Virus record (IMG/VR): IMGVR_UViG_3300024999_000219 | Span: 1-39,342 of that record | Direction: 5' to 3' (one strand) | Length of the DNA: 39,342 nucleotides | DNA from: a virus | Shown here: one piece after another, positions 36,230 to 39,342 of the stretch | Position numbering within the stretch: the first letter of the stretch is position 1 | Layout of the letters: each line of letters begins with the position of its first letter | Position numbers and translations under genes: made by a program | The notes under the pieces: model-generated | Database searches by the model: none | Told to the model about the DNA's origin: nothing | The model's input: only the letters and a program-made list of their open reading frames with translations

Positions 36230-37606
36230 TTGAATAAAGAAGAAGAAATAAAATTTTATGAAAAGGAAAATAAGAAAGCAGAATGTATTACCAGACAACT
36301 AACAGAACAAGAAAAAATAAAATATGATTTAATAAATAAAATTAACAAAAAAGAAGAAAGGATAATAATGAATATAGAAAATACTGAATTACAAATTAAT
36401 AAGAAATTTAAAAATTTACTACCTCCTCTACTCCAAGAAGAATTTAATGAATTAGAAAGTTTAATTTTAAAAGATGGGTGCACAGAATTAATAAAGGTTT
36501 GGAAAGATAATATTTCTGATATTACATATATTATTGATGGACATAATCGTTATGATATCTGTACTAAACATAATATTGAATTTAGGATAGAAGAGAAAAA
36601 ATTTAATACTCAAGAAGATGTTTTAGATTGGATTATCAAACACCAATTTGGCAGACGTAATATTAATGATACTCAAAAGGCTTATTTAAGAGGATTGCAG
36701 TATGAGAATGAGAAAAAGAAACCATATGGTAGGTCTGATAGAAATTTTGGGACGGAAGAAAGTTCCACCCCAAAATCAGAAGAACAATTTCAATCCATTA
36801 AAACAGCAGAAAGACTAGGACAACAACATCAAGTAAGTGAAAGAGCAATTAGAGAAGATGGTAAATTTGCTAATGCCTTAAATAAAATTAGTGATACTAT
36901 TGGAATTGAAGCAAAGAATAAAATTTTAAATAGAGAAAAGTTAATTGCAAAACAAGATGTGATTGAACTTGGGAATCAGATTGATGAAGGTATAGCTGAT
37001 ATTGACAATTTAAAGCAAGAGATATTAGAATCTGAAGATAAGAAAATAAATATTCCTAAAAGAGAGACTAAAGAAGTTAAAAAAGGAAGACCACCTAAAT
37101 TAGTTGATAAAGATATTATTATTGAGAATAAGGGAAATGAAGATAAACAAGTAATTCAAAGCGTAATTCAAAATAATACGAAAAATATTGTTAAAGATAT
37201 AAAAATACTAAAAATTTGTTTAAAATGTGGTATAGAAAAAAACACAACAGATTTTAATGATAATATGGATTTTTGCAATGAATGTTTAGAAAATATAAAT
37301 GAACCAAATATTAAAAATGAAGATTACTCTAAATTAGAACAAGAAAAAAGAGATGTTATTTTGGGCATGAAGACAGAAAAAATAGCTACTGATTACATAG
37401 TTGTATCAGATGAATTATTATTTATTAAAAATAATATACAAAAGCAAATAGATATTGCTAATGATAAAATATTTGAAAGATATAATCTTCCAGATAAGAT
37501 GACTGAGGAAGATGTAAATAATTTTACAATTTATATGGATGAAGTTATTATAGAGATTAATAATTTAAAAAATAAAATAATAAATATTAATATAAAAGGA
37601 GAATAA
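36230..37606 (+). CDS. ParB-fold protein with C-terminal zinc ribbon, 458 aa, TTG start
   Basis: TTG at 36230 after AGGAGGATAGATAATAA. Residues 60-150 hold the ParB/Srx-like N-terminal domain: LPPLLQEEFNELESLIL, YIIDGHNRYDICTKH (the GHxR-type box) and a helix-turn-helix-like region after. Residues 200-260 carry a helical DNA-binding segment; residues 330-360 have CLKCGIE...FCNEC, a zinc ribbon. Proteins of this layout are common on clostridial phages and plasmids. It may be a CTPase-type DNA clamp or a partition or transcription factor. Two bases separate it from the next ParB-fold gene. Confidence 0.65.
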   Translation: MNKEEEIKFYEKENKKAECITRQLTEQEKIKYDLINKINKKEERIIMNIENTELQINKKFKNLLPPLLQEEFNELESLILKDGCTELIKVWKDNISDITYIIDGHNRYDICTKHNIEFRIEEKKFNTQEDVLDWIIKHQFGRRNINDTQKAYLRGLQYENEKKKPYGRSDRNFGTEESSTPKSEEQFQSIKTAERLGQQHQVSERAIREDGKFANALNKISDTIGIEAKNKILNREKLIAKQDVIELGNQIDEGIADIDNLKQEILESEDKKINIPKRETKEVKKGRPPKLVDKDIIIENKGNEDKQVIQSVIQNNTKNIVKDIKILKICLKCGIEKNTTDFNDNMDFCNECLENINEPNIKNEDYSKLEQEKRDVILGMKTEKIATDYIVVSDELLFIKNNIQKQIDIANDKIFERYNLPDKMTEEDVNNFTIYMDEVIIEINNLKNKIININIKGE

Positions 37607-37608
37607 TT

Positions 37609-38391
37609 ATGGAAAGTAAAGAATGCAGATTTGAAGAAATTAAAATAGATTTATTACATTCAAATTTAAAATATCAAAGAGAAATTGATTATGATAGAGT
37701 TAAATATATTGCTACAAATTGGGATTTAAAGTATTTTGATTCACCATGTATAAGTTTTAGAGATGGTATGTATAATGTAATCGAAGGACAACATACTGTA
37801 GCAGCAGCAAAAATGAAATTTGGTGGTAACAAAGAAATTCAATGTAAAGTAACATTTGGATTAACAGAAAAAGAAGAAAGTAAGTGGTTTCATGGAGAAA
37901 CAAATAAAAAGAAAAAACAATCTTTAGAAACAATTTATATTGCAAGATTATTAGGAGGTGATGAAAAACTTTTAAAATTAATTGATGATTTAAAAGTAAC
38001 TGGACTACTACTTAAAATTAATATTCCGAAAGGTAATTGTGTAATAGATGCTATTAAAACTGTTGAAACAATTCATGAACAACTAAATAATGTAGATTTT
38101 ATTTCTTGTTTTAAATTATTAAAAGAAACATGGAATGGGATAAATGAATCTCTTCATGCTTCATTTATTAAAGGTATAGTTAAATTTTATCAAACATTTA
38201 AATCAGAAATTGATGATATAAGATTTTATAAATCATTATCAAAGATTAAACCAGATAAAATTAAAACCGAAACAGAAAGTGATGTTTACATAGATGATGT
38301 GGCAATTAAATATGCTAAAGTATTTTGTAGATATTATAATAAAGGAATATCTGCTAAAAATAAATTAAAAATTAGTAAATTAGAAGATTAA
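37609..38391 (+). CDS. ParB-fold (DUF6551-like) protein, 260 aa
   Basis: ATG at 37609 after AAAGGAGAATAATT, two bases after the preceding stop. Residues 35-75 have YFDSPCISFRDGMYNVIEG then QHTVAAAKMKFGG, the ParB/DndB-like GQHT box. The rest is helical. The pairing with the 458-aa gene suggests a two-component system, one with a zinc ribbon. Role (partition, gene control or defence) is not fixed by the sequence. Confidence 0.6.
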   Translation: MESKECRFEEIKIDLLHSNLKYQREIDYDRVKYIATNWDLKYFDSPCISFRDGMYNVIEGQHTVAAAKMKFGGNKEIQCKVTFGLTEKEESKWFHGETNKKKKQSLETIYIARLLGGDEKLLKLIDDLKVTGLLLKINIPKGNCVIDAIKTVETIHEQLNNVDFISCFKLLKETWNGINESLHASFIKGIVKFYQTFKSEIDDIRFYKSLSKIKPDKIKTETESDVYIDDVAIKYAKVFCRYYNKGISAKNKLKISKLED

Positions 38392-38431
38392 TTTAAAATT
38401 AATATAATAAAAATAAAAAGGAGAGATATTT

Positions 38432-38782
38432 ATGAAATATAACGTATATAACATCAATAATTGTGATTTTTTAGGAACTATAGAATTTAAAAAATGTTTA
38501 GAAACTATGGATGTATCAGATCTAAAACATAAAGTAATTCTTAATAAGTTTGAACCATTATTTAAATCATATAATGAAGAAATATATAATAATAGATATG
38601 AAAATAGTGAATGGTTTATATTTATTAATTCTAATACATTAAAACCAGCTTTAGAGATTAACTATTATAAAGATTATGAAGAAAATGAAATTTTGATTGA
38701 TACTCCTGAATCTGATACAAGAGCAACATTTTTTGAAAATTTATTTGAAAAGCATGTTGATAATATGGAGTATAATGATTAA
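38432..38782 (+). CDS. Hypothetical protein, 116 aa
   Basis: ATG at 38432 after AAAAAGGAGAGATATTT. Mixed alpha/beta, acidic, with aromatic residues (GTIEFKKCLETMDVSDLKH). A terminator-like hairpin (38800-38835) follows. No family. Confidence 0.65.
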   Translation: MKYNVYNINNCDFLGTIEFKKCLETMDVSDLKHKVILNKFEPLFKSYNEEIYNNRYENSEWFIFINSNTLKPALEINYYKDYEENEILIDTPESDTRATFFENLFEKHVDNMEYND

Positions 38783-38799
38783 TTAGTTTTAAATAAATA

Positions 38800-38835
38800 A
38801 TTAGTGTAAAAGTTGAAATATATTTTTACACTAAT
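38800..38835 (+). terminator. 12-bp perfect inverted repeat after the 116-aa gene
   Basis: ATTAGTGTAAAA...TTTTACACTAAT with a 12-base loop. No U-tract follows, so termination may be partial and the next gene could be read through. Confidence 0.5.
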
Positions 38836-38867
38836 ATAAATATAATATATAAGGAGGAATTAGTTAT

Positions 38868-39342
38868 TTGAAAAATGAAAATACATATATAATGAATTTA
38901 GAAGCAGCATATATATATAAAGATATTCAAGAAGGTAAAAAAACTACTTCTAAAAATAGAGACAGAAACAAATTATTCTCTGCTACTATACCTTATAGTT
39001 TAGAAATAATAAGAATTAATAAAATGTTTCCTAGTAAAACATTTTATATTCTTAATGATAAGCAATATACAAGAAAAATAATTAATGTAACATTTGATAA
39101 AAATTATACTGTTTGGGATGAAGATAAAATAAGGATAGATAAAAATGGTGAAGAACAGAAAGGAAAAAGAATAACATTAGCAACAAAAAAGAAAATAAGA
39201 AATTATTTATATAGCAATGGATTTGAAATAGATAATATCAAATATGTTTTTTTTAAAAGGGGTTCTGGTAAAGCAAAAAATGGTTTTGCACTATTTATTC
39301 AAGAAAATATGAAAGAAAAACTATTAAATAAAAGTAGATTAG
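38868..39342 (+). CDS. Large protein truncated by window edge, 158 codons visible
   Basis: TTG at 38868 after AAGGAGGAATTAGTTAT; the frame is open to the right edge. The visible part has IYKDIQEGKKTTSKNRDR, then a beta-rich region, and near the edge YVFFKRGSGKAKNGFALFI. The Arg-Gly-Ser-Gly-Lys...Gly...Leu-Phe-Ile pattern faintly recalls the region before the catalytic site in YonO-like and crAss-like phage RNA polymerases and RNA-dependent RNA polymerases. This is a memory-based hint only; the catalytic DxDGD motif would lie beyond the window. Confidence 0.6.
   Translation, partial: MKNENTYIMNLEAAYIYKDIQEGKKTTSKNRDRNKLFSATIPYSLEIIRINKMFPSKTFYILNDKQYTRKIINVTFDKNYTVWDEDKIRIDKNGEEQKGKRITLATKKKIRNYLYSNGFEIDNIKYVFFKRGSGKAKNGFALFIQENMKEKLLNKSRL

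Overview
This window is a very AT-rich, mobile-element-like segment with strong AGGAGG-type ribosome sites, TTGACA/TATAAT promoters and U-tract terminators. Together these point to a low-GC Bacillota host, probably a clostridium. I see no rRNA, tRNA, CRISPR array, insertion sequence, virion gene or host housekeeping gene. I read it as part of a large plasmid, phage-plasmid or integrative element; which of these it is cannot be settled from this piece alone.

Left arm (1-16.3 kb): about 37 small minus-strand genes of 22-389 codons. Many stand alone, with their own promoter, Shine-Dalgarno site and terminator. Recognisable members are a two-HTH protein, a Com/KTR-like zinc-finger peptide, a DUF4258-type protein, an SprT-like metalloprotease (HELAH) and a zinc-finger protein. 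The rest are hypotheticals of the kind seen in phage or plasmid accessory regions. The arm also holds a ~0.9 kb hairpin-rich untranslated tract (9159-10040), a compact structured element next to a 389-residue protein (11.5 kb), and an sRNA candidate (6.2 kb).

Middle (16.3-24.35 kb): a 2.26 kb gene-free tract carries repeated TAGTAGGGATTAATT boxes and a parS-like palindrome, and it is where the plus strand switches abruptly from G/T-rich to C/A-rich. Next comes a minus-strand, tightly overlapping operon: ribbon-helix-helix protein, small protein, 2-TM protein, pilin-like signal-peptide protein, 2-TM plus coiled-coil protein, anchored Asn/Lys-rich protein, soluble FtsK/HerA-type ATPase and replication-relaxation family protein. 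This looks like a minimal DNA transfer or mobilisation module. The divergent spacer at 24056-24354 has three exact-length 11-bp tandem repeats and several TGACAA-type boxes, and is the best origin/centromere candidate.

Right arm (24.35-39.3 kb, all plus strand): tyrosine recombinase, a 16-residue hydrophobic peptide, and a replication-initiator-like protein that seems to start at AUA. A nucleic-acid block follows: AP2-type HNH endonuclease, radical SAM protein, UvrD-family helicase carrying an intein, and a DNA methyltransferase. The methyltransferase carries both an intein and an out-of-frame nested HNH gene whose 477-bp insertion leaves the host frame open. After it come small genes (one apparently starting at AUU), two ParB-fold proteins and a truncated gene at the edge. 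The outstanding feature is this concentration of four homing-endonuclease-type genes in under 7 kb, especially the dual-coded HNH insertion.
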